Shown piece by piece: positions 43,165-51,991 of a stretch of 64,000 nucleotides of DNA. Made by a program: the position numbers and the translations under genes. This DNA is from an uncultured Clostridia bacterium (GTDB lineage Bacteria; Bacillota; Clostridia; Christensenellales; UBA1242). The notes below the pieces were generated by a model. It did no database searches. It had not been told where the DNA came from and saw only the letters and a program-made list of their open reading frames with translations. Positions within the stretch are counted from its first letter, which is position 1, and the number at the start of each line of letters is the position of its first letter. The stretch lies in the NCBI GenBank assembly GCA_948442695.1, contig CAOJSF010000004.1, positions 1 to 64,000 of the forward strand, written 5' to 3'.

Positions 43165-46100
43165 TTATTTTAAGGTTGAATAAATCTTTAATATATTATT
43201 AATTTCTCGCTCTGGGTTGTGCCACCAATTAGTACTCCATATACGATAAATTTTCCAACCTCTTGATTCCAAATATTTTTGTCTATATATATCTCTTTCT
43301 CTCGCTAACATTGAACTATGGTACAGTTTTCCGTCACATTCTATACCTAATAGATATTTTTTATTATCTTTATCTCTCAAAGCTAAATCTATTTTATACC
43401 CACCAACGCCAACTTGAGTATCCACAATTAGCCCTTTGTCTACTAACGCATCATACACCTGATTTTCAAATTCGCTATCAAAAGAAACATTATCAGACAT
43501 ACCTCTTTTTTCATCCGCGAATGAGTATAATATTCGTTTTGCACTTTCTTTGTCTCGATTGTTAATAGCACAACAGTATTCTAAATATTTTTTGAAGATT
43601 TTAGGACCATCATTTTTTAAATCATCAACAAATAATTCGTCTGGGAGAATGGATGTGATAATATAAATTTTTTGTTTAGCTCTTGAAATTGCAACATTTA
43701 ATCTATTTTCTCCACCCTTTTGATTCAACCAGCCAAAATTTCTAACAACTCTTCCAGATTCGTTTTTTGCATATCCTATTGAAAAAATAATGCAATCTCT
43801 CTCGTCTCCTTGAACATTCTCTATGTTCTTGATAAACAGACCAACATCTTCTCCATTGTCCTTTCTTTCAAATTCTTTTTTGCAGATTACCGAAAATTTA
43901 GTATCTTTTAAACATTCATTATCTAATTCATCCATAATCAAATCTCTTTGATTGCTATTAAATGTTATAACACCAAGAGATTCATTATTTTTTCGATTTA
44001 GTAGGAAATCTTTAATTGTTTGAACAACTTTTAATGCTTCATTTCTATTGCTTCTATCAATCCACATTCCGTTATCTATTTTGATAACTTCAATAGGCGG
44101 AGAACTTGGGTCCTCTGTATTTGGGGAGACATTAAGTCTTCCATTGTAAAAAGCGTAGTTTGAAAAATTAATTAATTCTTCATATCTTGACCTATAATGG
44201 TAGTTTAGTAGCACAGACGGATATTTAAATCTAGCAAGGTCCAACAAACTTTCTTCTTCTAAGGCTGCGTTATCTTCAAGCTCGTCAGCCTCTGCCTCAT
44301 CATCTTCATATTCGATTCTTCCAACACCCAGACTTGAAGGTCTTAATTGTTTGTGGTCTCCGGCAATTACTACTTTGTGAGTTCTTGAAATGGCAGGGAT
44401 TCCTTTCTCTATATATATTTGTGACGCCTCATCAAAGATTAGCAAATCAAATAAACCTTTTTCAAGAGGCAAAACTTCAGAAACTGATTCTGGTGTCATT
44501 AACCATATTTTGATGCCTTTAAATAACTCAAAATTAAATTTCTTTATAAATTTTGACACGCTCCATTTTCTAGAACTCTCAATTTGTCTACACATTTCGT
44601 TATATCGTTTTGATTGATATATCTCTTTACGATACGCATTGACAAGAATGTTTTTAAATTTTACCTTAGTTAAATCTTTCTTTTGGTTTATTAATTTATT
44701 AATTTGTTTAATAATTGAATTAAAGTTACTTATATTTGATAACAATAAACTATTATCGTATTCGAATTGTTTTATAATGCAAAATACTATAAAATCATAT
44801 AAATTGTCATTAGTAGCAATTTTATTATCAATTTTATTCATCTTATATAGAGTCTTAATATACAATTCTTCAGTTTCAGAAAGAGAATCATACACTTTTT
44901 TAGATTCTTGATATGTAATGTAAAATTCGCAAACATTGTTTAACTTTTCTGGAGATTTAAAAATGGATTGTTTATAAGTATTTTTATTAAAATAATTATC
45001 AAAAAGAGTATTTATAGCATTCTTGCGTCTTTTTGCTGTAAAAAATCGTTTAATAAAATTTTTCTTTAAATATTCTTCTTGCTCTTTTATAAATTCATTA
45101 AAATCATTTTCCATTTTTCTGACTTCAAAAGTTTTAAAAGTATCTTTCAAATCGTTTATAAAAGGAAATCTTGAAATAATATCTATATATTTATATATTG
45201 TTTCTATTAAGATTGAATTGGTAAATTTCTCTTTAAGCAGTTTTAAATCTTTATAATGGATATTAAACAAACTATTGTTTACATTTTCATAAAAAATATT
45301 TTCAATGTTATTCTTATCTTTAAAAATGTTTGATGTATTTTCTTGGTAAATTTTATACATCTCTATACCATTACTGTTTGATGAATATAAAATATCTGCG
45401 ATTTTATTTAAAAGATTTAAATTTTCATCAATGTTTGAAGATGTCGTCAAGAAATCGTTTCTTACATCATCAGTTTTCTTTTCACATACAAATAGGTCAT
45501 AAAGTTGTTTATAAAAATGTTCTTTGTTTTTTACATCATTTAACATTAATGCATATTTAGATAAATTGCCAAGTCTAGAGTATATAACATCTAACGCAGC
45601 CTTCTTTTGTGATACCATTAAAACATTATGCCCCTTATTTACAGTATCAGCAATGAGGCTAGTTATTGTTTGAGACTTACCTGTACCTGGAGGACCTTGA
45701 ATAACCAATTTATCATTTTTATCAACACTTAATATTGCTTGTTCTTGAGAAGAGTCTAGTGCATTAATGTAGTTTAAATTTTTTTCAGAAAATGCCATTG
45801 CTTTTTCTTCTTTATCATCGTCATCATCAAGACATATTTCGTCAGTATAATAGTTAAGTTGTTCCATTCCCGATAACAATTCGTCAAGCAAATCATTAAT
45901 TTCTGAGTCATCTATCATATTTTTGAAATCTTTTTGAAGAGCACTAGAATACAAAGAAAACTTTCCCAAAATTGCATTTGGACAAATATAAAATTCTCCA
46001 TTTTTAAATTCTGGAAATTCATTTACCTTAAAATCATTAAATTTTTTCAAATCAAATATATCATCTTGTGAGATTATATGTATCCCAGATGTATCATAAA

Positions 46101-46908
46101 AATTAATCACATCATCATTAAAACTTTGTGATTTTATATCGTCATATACATTGTTTGGCAATTCGTCATTTTTTAATAAAAACTTTTTTTGTAGTAAAAT
46201 AAGATTATTATTAAATAATACATCTTTTGATTTGTCTAATATTAATGTAATTTCTTTATCTTCTTTATTAAAGTTTACAGGGAAAAGTAATAGAGGTGCT
46301 CTAACATTGAAGTTTTCTCCTTTTGTCCTTCCCATAACATATGGATAACCGATGTACAAATCATATTGTCCATTTTCTCTAAAGTCTTTTGTTACTTCAC
46401 GCAATAATGATAATATTTTCTTGTATCGCTTAACTATTTCGATTTCATCATCTTCGCCAATGTTACACAATTTTAAGCTATGCTTTTTGCCAAACAATAA
46501 ATCAACAACATCGTTGTTATATGAAACTTTAGAAGAAAATAAATCAAAAGCATATTTATTATATATCTTACCCATATAAAGCATTCGATTTCTTTTACTT
46601 ATGTTAACCAATCTATTTTCAAGATTTTTAAGAGTAGACTTTATTTCATTCTTCAAAGTTTTTGTTGATACATTACTATTGTGATATTGATTTAAAACAA
46701 CCATAAAATAATCACCATACTTATCAGCAAAAGTCTGCCCTAAACCATTAATATTTGCCAAATCTTCTTTGTGCCTTGGGGCTTTTTCTGCTAATTCATA
46801 CAATGCTTCGTCAGTACAAATCGTAGGAGTCCTACCATTTGAATAAAATTTTTCCTTTAATTTATTTCTAACGGAATACAATTTTTGATATAATTGGTTT
46901 GAGTCCAT
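43165..46908 (-). CDS. HRDC-SF1 helicase-nuclease fusion (defence-type)
   Basis: 1247 aa, cytosolic. Domains in order: an HRDC domain (about 3-75, LYQKLYSVRNKLKEKF...); a DUF4011-like region (about 90-360); an SF1 helicase with Q motif DSSQEQAIL, Walker A GPPGTGKS (405-412), a long helical insertion (about 450-800), Walker B FDEAS (825-829), GDHKQL, NYHYRSRYEELI, NVQGDERDCIIFS and RLNVAISRAKQ; and a C-terminal Vsr/PD-(D/E)xK-like nuclease (about 1142-1235) with D1174 in YKIDLAL and E1190 in GIECDGKLYH. Similar DUF4011-helicase-Vsr proteins (Hhe) protect against phages. The acidic stretch after residue 867 is unusual. Single-gene unit between a mobile element and tRNA-Leu. Confidence 0.88.
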   Translation of the reverse strand: MDSNQLYQKLYSVRNKLKEKFYSNGRTPTICTDEALYELAEKAPRHKEDLANINGLGQTFADKYGDYFMVVLNQYHNSNVSTKTLKNEIKSTLKNLENRLVNISKRNRMLYMGKIYNKYAFDLFSSKVSYNNDVVDLLFGKKHSLKLCNIGEDDEIEIVKRYKKILSLLREVTKDFRENGQYDLYIGYPYVMGRTKGENFNVRAPLLLFPVNFNKEDKEITLILDKSKDVLFNNNLILLQKKFLLKNDELPNNVYDDIKSQSFNDDVINFYDTSGIHIISQDDIFDLKKFNDFKVNEFPEFKNGEFYICPNAILGKFSLYSSALQKDFKNMIDDSEINDLLDELLSGMEQLNYYTDEICLDDDDDKEEKAMAFSEKNLNYINALDSSQEQAILSVDKNDKLVIQGPPGTGKSQTITSLIADTVNKGHNVLMVSQKKAALDVIYSRLGNLSKYALMLNDVKNKEHFYKQLYDLFVCEKKTDDVRNDFLTTSSNIDENLNLLNKIADILYSSNSNGIEMYKIYQENTSNIFKDKNNIENIFYENVNNSLFNIHYKDLKLLKEKFTNSILIETIYKYIDIISRFPFINDLKDTFKTFEVRKMENDFNEFIKEQEEYLKKNFIKRFFTAKRRKNAINTLFDNYFNKNTYKQSIFKSPEKLNNVCEFYITYQESKKVYDSLSETEELYIKTLYKMNKIDNKIATNDNLYDFIVFCIIKQFEYDNSLLLSNISNFNSIIKQINKLINQKKDLTKVKFKNILVNAYRKEIYQSKRYNEMCRQIESSRKWSVSKFIKKFNFELFKGIKIWLMTPESVSEVLPLEKGLFDLLIFDEASQIYIEKGIPAISRTHKVVIAGDHKQLRPSSLGVGRIEYEDDEAEADELEDNAALEEESLLDLARFKYPSVLLNYHYRSRYEELINFSNYAFYNGRLNVSPNTEDPSSPPIEVIKIDNGMWIDRSNRNEALKVVQTIKDFLLNRKNNESLGVITFNSNQRDLIMDELDNECLKDTKFSVICKKEFERKDNGEDVGLFIKNIENVQGDERDCIIFSIGYAKNESGRVVRNFGWLNQKGGENRLNVAISRAKQKIYIITSILPDELFVDDLKNDGPKIFKKYLEYCCAINNRDKESAKRILYSFADEKRGMSDNVSFDSEFENQVYDALVDKGLIVDTQVGVGGYKIDLALRDKDNKKYLLGIECDGKLYHSSMLARERDIYRQKYLESRGWKIYRIWSTNWWHNPEREINNILKIYSTLK

Positions 46909-47061
46909 AGGTAGCTCCTTTATTTAATTCTAATTACTCTATGGATATTATATCATATAGTTAAACAAATTCAGCCACTTTTCTACAAAATTTATTAAAT
47001 AATATATTTTTGTTAAATAAAAAATGAACCCCACTTACTAAGGTTCAATTTAGTTTCTTTA

Positions 47062-47143
47062 TGGTGCGGATAACAGGACTTGAACCTGCACCCTTTCGGA
47101 CTGGAACCTAAATCCAGCGCGTCTGCCATTCCGCCATATCCGC
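47062..47143 (-). tRNA. tRNA-Leu (UAG)
   Basis: Acceptor GCGGATA / TATCCGC, discriminator A and encoded CCA. The anticodon arm CTGGA-TTTAGGT-TCCAG gives anticodon UAG, the D-arm is GCGGAATGGCAGACGC, the variable arm TCCGAAAGGG and the T-arm CAGGTTCAAGTCCTG. The 3' end is at 47062-47064 (CCA). Confidence 0.95.
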
Positions 47144-47149
47144 ATACTT

Positions 47150-47178
47150 TATTAATTTGTTTTTTTGCGGAATGTCAA
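47150..47178 (-). promoter_or_regulatory. Promoter of tRNA-Leu
   Basis: Minus strand: -35 TTGACA (47173-47178), 17-bp spacer, -10 TTAATA (47150-47155), about 7 bases before the tRNA 5' end. The upstream repeat has the same elements at 47290-47319 with an 18-bp spacer. Confidence 0.7.
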
Positions 47179-47202
47179 ACGCTTTCTTTTTTTTCGTTTT
47201 GC

Positions 47203-47283
47203 CTGGAACCTAAATCCAGCGCGTCTGCCACTTGCACCCTTAAATTGCAAACAATTTTAGGGAACCCGCTCCGCCATATCCGC
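47203..47283 (-). pseudogene. Truncated tRNA-Leu-like copy 1
   Basis: Has the tRNA-Leu acceptor 5' strand GCGGATATGGCGGA and the anticodon arm with UAG, but the D-loop contains about 34 extra bases that form their own hairpin (CCCTAAAATTG / CAATTTAAGGG), and the variable arm, T-arm and acceptor 3' strand are missing. It cannot be a normal tRNA. Confidence 0.85.
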
Positions 47284-47343
47284 ATACTTTATTAATTTGT
47301 TTTTTTTGCGGAATGTCAAACGCTTTCTTTTTTTTCGTTTTGC

Positions 47344-47424
47344 CTGGAACCTAAATCCAGCGCGTCTGCCACTTGCACCCTTAAATTGCAAACAATTTTA
47401 GGGAACCCGCTCCGCCATATCCGC
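47344..47424 (-). pseudogene. Truncated tRNA-Leu-like copy 2
   Basis: Same structure as the copy at 47203-47283, including the same extra hairpin in the D-loop. No TTGACA element lies upstream of this outermost copy. Confidence 0.85.
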
Positions 47425-47664
47425 ATACTTTATTGATTTTTATACAATCTTTTTTTCTAGATATCTCTTAATATGCAAATGATTATTATTTATAAGATTA
47501 TTTAAAAAATTTTTCTAAATATATGCTCTATTATTGTATAATATTTTATCTATTTTTGCAAGAGATTTCACTATTTTTATTAAAAATATCAATTAATACT
47601 TGAAATTTAATTTTTACTATGATATATTTATCTTAGATTTTATATACATACTTTAGAGGAAATT

Positions 47665-48105
47665 ATGGAAAATTATATTAAAAAAATTAATGATAAACTT
47701 ATTAAAAGTGGAAATGAAAAGAATGCTCAACACGTGAAATTTTTATTTCAACTCACTGGCGGTCTTGCCATTGCCATAGGTCTTGCAGGTTTTTTAGCAT
47801 CTTTTATTACATTTTTAGTGCTTTTTTTAAAATTCAAAACTGATGACGCTTTTATTGCATGGATTGTGGCAGTCCCTTTTCTTATTTTAATTATTGTAGG
47901 GTCAGTTCTTGCCAGAATCGGTGATATGTTGTTGCCTAAAAACAAAACAAAAATAGATGGACTTAAAGCAAGTCTTAAAGAAATTAAATTCAAAGAAATT
48001 GCAAAATCTATCAAAAAAGATAAAAACAACAATGAAGAAAGTTTTAAAAAAAATGATGTTTTATTTGAAAACGAAGCACCTTTAAATGACACCAAAATAG
48101 ACTAA
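47665..48105 (+). CDS. Two-TM membrane protein, 146 aa
   Basis: No family is recognised. Two hydrophobic segments (about 28-52 and 62-86) are followed by a Lys-rich cytosolic tail (DGLKASLKEIKFKEIAKSIKKDK) and an acidic end. AGAGGAAATT precedes the ATG and a good terminator follows. Single-gene unit. Confidence 0.72.
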   Translation: MENYIKKINDKLIKSGNEKNAQHVKFLFQLTGGLAIAIGLAGFLASFITFLVLFLKFKTDDAFIAWIVAVPFLILIIVGSVLARIGDMLLPKNKTKIDGLKASLKEIKFKEIAKSIKKDKNNNEESFKKNDVLFENEAPLNDTKID

Positions 48106-48107
48106 AA

Positions 48108-48134
48108 ACAGACTGAGTTATTCAGTCTTTTTTA
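48108..48134 (+). terminator. Rho-independent terminator
   Basis: AGACTGA / TCAGTCT stem followed by TTTTTT, a few bases after the stop codon of the 47665-48105 gene. Confidence 0.88.
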
Positions 48135-48250
48135 ATAAAAAATAAATGTATTTTTTATCATTATAAAAATTTCACATTAAAAATTAATTTTCTTTTTTAG
48201 TATTATCAAATAAATTTAAGTTTTCTCAATAAATAATTTCTCAAAAAATC

Positions 48251-48279
48251 TTGACAAAATCTTTTAAAAACATGATAAT
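48251..48279 (+). promoter_or_regulatory. Promoter of a predicted leaderless transcript
   Basis: -35 TTGACA (48251-48256), 17-bp spacer, -10 GATAAT (48274-48279). Only six bases separate the -10 from the ATG at 48286, so the transcript should start at or next to the start codon. Confidence 0.75.
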
Positions 48280-48285
48280 AAAATT

Positions 48286-48930
48286 ATGAAAAAATTGACT
48301 ATACTTATTCTTATATTATTTTCATGCATTGCTCTTTTGGGCAACAATTTTTCTTTTGCCTTAGCAGAAGAAAATAATAACCTTGCCTCTGTAATCATAT
48401 CAAAATGTTTTGTTTATTCAGAAAAAGATTTTTCTAAAAAAATTGAAATTGAGGGAGAATTTGTTTATCTTAAACATGGAGACATTGTAAAAATTATAAG
48501 TGAGGAAGATGATTTTGCATTAATAGAATGCGACAAATTAAATTTTGCTGGAAATAAATATGTCTATAAACACCACCTGTCACAAAACAATAATTCTCAA
48601 AATATCTACCCTGTTTTCAACGGAAAACTCAGACGCAATGCCATGCTTTATGATTTGGATTTTAAAGAAATAGGTGTTTTAAAGAAAAACACAAGAGTTT
48701 ATATATATGAAGGATTTGAAAAAACAAAATATACCATAGTTCAAGTTATGCGTAATGATGTCCCATATATAGGTTATATAAAAACCGAAAACATCAAACC
48801 AGACGGCATAAACGGAATCTTAATTGCCGGCATATCAATCATCGCAGCATCAGTGACAATCATATTATCTTTGGTGTTTATTAAAAAGAAAAATAAGGTG
48901 AAAAAGGCAAAACAGAATAATCAAAATTAA
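48286..48930 (+). CDS. Secreted, C-terminally anchored SH3-like protein
   Basis: 214 aa. A Sec signal peptide (MKKLTILILILFSCIALLG, cleavage probably near SFALA-EE) is followed by two beta-rich repeats of about 65 residues that look like SH3b modules (KCFVYSEKDFSKKIEIEGE and NGKLRRNAMLYDLDFKEIG). A C-terminal membrane helix (about 178-200) with a Lys-rich end anchors it to the cytoplasmic membrane, facing out. No LPxTG motif. The gene has no ribosome binding site and its -10 is six bases from the ATG. Ligand unknown. Confidence 0.75.
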   Translation: MKKLTILILILFSCIALLGNNFSFALAEENNNLASVIISKCFVYSEKDFSKKIEIEGEFVYLKHGDIVKIISEEDDFALIECDKLNFAGNKYVYKHHLSQNNNSQNIYPVFNGKLRRNAMLYDLDFKEIGVLKKNTRVYIYEGFEKTKYTIVQVMRNDVPYIGYIKTENIKPDGINGILIAGISIIAASVTIILSLVFIKKKNKVKKAKQNNQN

Positions 48931-48975
48931 AAAATTTCAAAAATATCAAAATTTTTGTCAGTAAACATTGATTTT

Positions 48976-49017
48976 ATCTCCTTGAGAAAACTAAACTTTT
49001 CAAAAAGGAGATTTTTT
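48976..49017 (+). promoter_or_regulatory. Hairpin that pairs the ribosome binding site
   Basis: ATCTCCTT (48976-48983) pairs with AAGGAGAT (49005-49012), with GAAAA / TTTTC extending the stem. The right arm is the ribosome binding site of the gene at 49018, and five Ts follow. It can act as a terminator for the upstream gene, as a translational switch, or both. Confidence 0.7.
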
Positions 49018-50694
49018 ATGGCAAACAACAAACATGATGTAGAACAATTAAAAAGAGAGGTGTGGTATTTAAAAACTGTCGCATTGCCCGATTTAAACGA
49101 CAAAATCAATTCTTTGACTGGCGGAAGTGGCTCGACTTTTGACGACATTTTAAATGATTTAAGAGATATTAATGCTAAAATAATTCAAATCAACTCTATA
49201 GTTTCAGGTAATAATGGTCAAATTTCTTCACTGACAGATTCTGTTGCAAACTTAAGCAGTTTATTAAACACTTTGCAAAATAAAAGCGAATTGCATGACA
49301 GCGACATCTCTACCATTCAAACATCACTCACATCAGTCAATACAAAAATGAGTGAAATAGAAACTGAAATTGAGCAAACCAACTCATGGCTCAGCGAGAC
49401 AGATAAAAATATGGAAACCATTGTAGAATCTTTCACCGACCTAATTACCAACGATAACTTCCATACTGCAGAACTAGGCAAGCACAACTCAAGACTTACA
49501 AATCTTGAAAAACTCACCCAAACTCACAATGGAAAGATTGCAACTCTTGAAGCAGAAAATGATTCTCAAAACACAAAAATAACCTCACTTGAGGAAGAAA
49601 ATGCTGACCAAAATGCAAGACTAACAAATATTGAAAGTGTCAATAATGCACAAAACACAAGGCTAACAGACATTGAAAGCCTAAACTCAACTCAAAATAC
49701 CAAAATTGCAAGTATTGAAACTGTCAACAACACACAAAACACCAAAATTGCAAATTTAGAAAAAAGTGACACTTCGCAAAACACTAAAATCGCAAACCTT
49801 GAGAAAAGTGATTCATCTCAAAATACAAAAATAACTAATTTAGAAAACAAAGCAAACAGTCAGGCAACACAGATAACTAATTTGCAAACCAAAGTCAATG
49901 AAACTCAAGAGTGGCTTGCAGAATCTGATGCAAATATGGAATCCATAGTAGAATCGTTCACCGAATTTGCTACAAATGACAGTTTTCATTCATCAGAACT
50001 TTTCAATCACAACACTCGTCTTGACAACTTAGAAAAGTTGACATCAACTCACACCACAAAAATATCCGCTGTAGAAACTGTCAACAACACACAAAACAGC
50101 AAAATTACCGCTCTAGAAAACAGTGACAAATCTCAAAACACAAAGATCACAAATGCGGAAAACACAATAAAAAGTCATACAACTAAGATTACTAATGTAG
50201 AGACAGTCAACACAACACAGAACACGAAAATCAGCACCCTTGAGACAAATTATACAAACCTCAAAAAAGATGTTGATGCACTTAAAAAAGCAAGTGGTGG
50301 AGGTCCTGTAATTGATGTGATTTATGACATGAAAAGCACTGATGCAAATATAAACCGAGGCTTTACTGCAGGAATTGTTGGAAGCAAATATTTCAATTTT
50401 GATTTCACCCCATATAAGTCTATTCAGGTTTACGCAAACCTAGGTGGCTTTGACGCTCAAAACACAATCTACCTTAACAACAGACACAAACTAGATTTCA
50501 CCTTTGTCGCAATCAACTCAATCTTTACTGGAATATTACTGATGAAAGCACAAGTCACTGCAAACCTAGACAGATTTTCTGGCTCTGGATATACCCTTTA
50601 CACCTACAACAGCACATCAAAAGCGATAACGGTTGAACACGGTGCAACCAAAACAAATATGTTTATATATCGTATTGAAGGGACAAGAAAATAA
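49018..50694 (+). CDS. Fibre-like coiled-coil repeat protein
   Basis: 558 aa from MANNKHDVEQLKREVWYLK (an in-frame ATG at 48955 lies before the hairpin and lacks a ribosome binding site). Most of the chain is a coiled coil with 14-residue repeats such as QNTKIANLEKSDTS and QNTRLTDIESLNST; Asn at a core position resembles the trimeric coiled coils of tail fibres and trimeric adhesins. A block of about 60 residues (WLSETDKNMETIVESFTD and WLAESDANMESIVESFTE) occurs twice. The last ~110 residues (GGGPVIDVIYDMKSTDANIN...) form a beta-rich globular head. No signal peptide or anchor, so export is unexplained. Confidence 0.8.
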   Translation: MANNKHDVEQLKREVWYLKTVALPDLNDKINSLTGGSGSTFDDILNDLRDINAKIIQINSIVSGNNGQISSLTDSVANLSSLLNTLQNKSELHDSDISTIQTSLTSVNTKMSEIETEIEQTNSWLSETDKNMETIVESFTDLITNDNFHTAELGKHNSRLTNLEKLTQTHNGKIATLEAENDSQNTKITSLEEENADQNARLTNIESVNNAQNTRLTDIESLNSTQNTKIASIETVNNTQNTKIANLEKSDTSQNTKIANLEKSDSSQNTKITNLENKANSQATQITNLQTKVNETQEWLAESDANMESIVESFTEFATNDSFHSSELFNHNTRLDNLEKLTSTHTTKISAVETVNNTQNSKITALENSDKSQNTKITNAENTIKSHTTKITNVETVNTTQNTKISTLETNYTNLKKDVDALKKASGGGPVIDVIYDMKSTDANINRGFTAGIVGSKYFNFDFTPYKSIQVYANLGGFDAQNTIYLNNRHKLDFTFVAINSIFTGILLMKAQVTANLDRFSGSGYTLYTYNSTSKAITVEHGATKTNMFIYRIEGTRK

Positions 50695-50839
50695 AAGTTT
50701 TAGGAAAATGAGTTTTAAGCAAGAAAATCTAAACAAAAAAATCACAAATCATATTGATTTTATTCATCAAAAAAATAAAAGTTTTTATCTGCTTAAATAA
50801 AGATATATTTATAAAAGGAATAAAGATATTATAACTATT

Positions 50840-50870
50840 AAAAAACGGCTCTGCTTTAGAGTCGTTTTTT
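50840..50870 (+). terminator. Terminator of the fibre-like gene
   Basis: AAAAACGGCTCT / AGAGTCGTTTTT with a GCTTT loop and a T run. The rest of 50695-51121 is AT-rich, with repeated TTTTTAATCA words and no gene. Confidence 0.85.
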
Positions 50871-51121
50871 GATTATCATTTTTGTTTTTCGGTTATCCAT
50901 TTTTTTGTTTATATTAAAAATTTTTGTTTTTAATTTTAAACAATCACAATTTTAAAATTTTTAATCATTCTCATTTCTAATCTTTTTAATCAATCATATT
51001 TTTAATCAATTATATTTTCTTCAATCTACATTTTTAAAATTTTTTATATGTTTTTAATTTAACAAAATTTAAAAATTTATCTTATTTCTGTTTTTACTTT
51101 CTATTAATTATTTACAGTTTT

Positions 51122-51874
51122 TTAGCCTTCCATAATCATTTTGTCGGCTATTAAAGCAATCAGTTCTCCGTTTGTTGGCTTCTCGTTTGCTCCATATATT
51201 TGAAGCCCAAATAAATTGTTTATATTTTCAATTTTACCTCTATTCCATGCAACTTCAATGGCATGACGCATCCCTCTTTCAACTTTTGATGAACTTGTGG
51301 AAAATTTCTCAGCAATAGTTGGATACAATCTTTTTGTGATTGAAGCAATAATATCTGGGTCTACAACTGCGAGTTTTACTGCCTCTCTCAAAAATTGATA
51401 ACCCTTGATATGTGCAGGAATGCCTATGCTGATAAAGATGTTTGAAATCTTTTCATCAAATGCTTTGTCGCCTTCTGCATTTAATATAGGGTTTGCCAAA
51501 TCTTTAAGGCGTTCTTCAAGATTTTCAGGTGATATAGGCTTCACCATAAAATAACTTGCACCCTCTTTCATTGCCTTTGAAATAAAGCCAGCATGAGAAA
51601 GATTTGAGACAAATATAATCTTTGTCATCTTGCTTCCCATTTCACGCTTCAACATTTCAATCACTTTAAATCCGTCCGCTCCAGCAAGCAATACTTCTGT
51701 GACAAGAAAATCAGGCTTAAGAGAGACCACCTCTCCAGCGACCACCATGCCATCACTGCCCTTTCCTACAATTTCAAATTCATCACTTTTGCTCTCAAAA
51801 TATGAAGAAAGTTTATCAAGTTCTTCCTGTTCTGAGTCAGCCAAATATATCTTAATTTTTTTCGAGTTGTCCAT
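51122..51874 (-). CDS. spo0A: Sporulation response regulator Spo0A, atypical receiver
   Basis: 250 aa from MDNSKKIKIYLADSEQEEL; AAAGGAG precedes this ATG, while the longer frame has none. The C-terminal DNA-binding domain (about 148-250) is highly conserved: IGIPAHIKGYQFLREAV, SITKRLYPTIAEKF and KVERGMRHAIEVAWNRG. The receiver domain keeps the acidic pocket in LADSE, the Ser in FVSNLSH and the Lys in YFMVKPI, but where Spo0A has the phospho-accepting Asp (LDIIMP-like), this protein reads VTEVLL with Glu60. Glu may mimic phosphorylation or the site may be inactive. Monocistronic; two 0A boxes lie upstream. Confidence 0.95.
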   Translation of the reverse strand: MDNSKKIKIYLADSEQEELDKLSSYFESKSDEFEIVGKGSDGMVVAGEVVSLKPDFLVTEVLLAGADGFKVIEMLKREMGSKMTKIIFVSNLSHAGFISKAMKEGASYFMVKPISPENLEERLKDLANPILNAEGDKAFDEKISNIFISIGIPAHIKGYQFLREAVKLAVVDPDIIASITKRLYPTIAEKFSTSSSKVERGMRHAIEVAWNRGKIENINNLFGLQIYGANEKPTNGELIALIADKMIMEG

Positions 51875-51941
51875 TTTTATCTCCTTTAATTTGTGTGTAG
51901 ATTTTGCAATCTTGATATATAAAAGATAACACATCTAAACT

Positions 51942-51983
51942 AAAAAAAAAAGCATAACTCGATTAAAAATGTAACGAGTTATG
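51942..51983 (-). terminator. Terminator of the 52024-53403 gene
   Basis: CATAACTCG (51975-51983 on the minus strand reading) / CGAGTTATG (51953-51961) perfect 9-bp stem followed by CTTTTTTTTTT on the minus strand. It isolates spo0A from the lipoprotein gene. Confidence 0.9.
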
Positions 51984-51991
51984 TCTTTATT

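Larger units (their letters stand above)
47141..47421 (-). repeat. 140/141-bp tandem repeats derived from tRNA-Leu
   Basis: 47141-47280 and 47281-47421 are near-identical direct repeats; the only difference I see is one T in a T run. On the minus strand each holds a tRNA-Leu 5' half with an altered D-loop, then a spacer with TTGACA and an AT-rich -10, ending at the next GCGGATA. The true tRNA-Leu is the next downstream unit and uses the same promoter sequence. Confidence 0.92.

Noticed and set aside
47203..47424. Additional functional tRNA-Leu genes
   Set aside because: The two upstream copies lack the T-arm, variable arm and 3' acceptor strand and have an extra hairpin in the D-loop, so they cannot form a tRNA.
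49317..49517. Minus-strand frames inside the coiled-coil gene
   Set aside because: They are shadows caused by the repeated coding sequence; no start signals are present.
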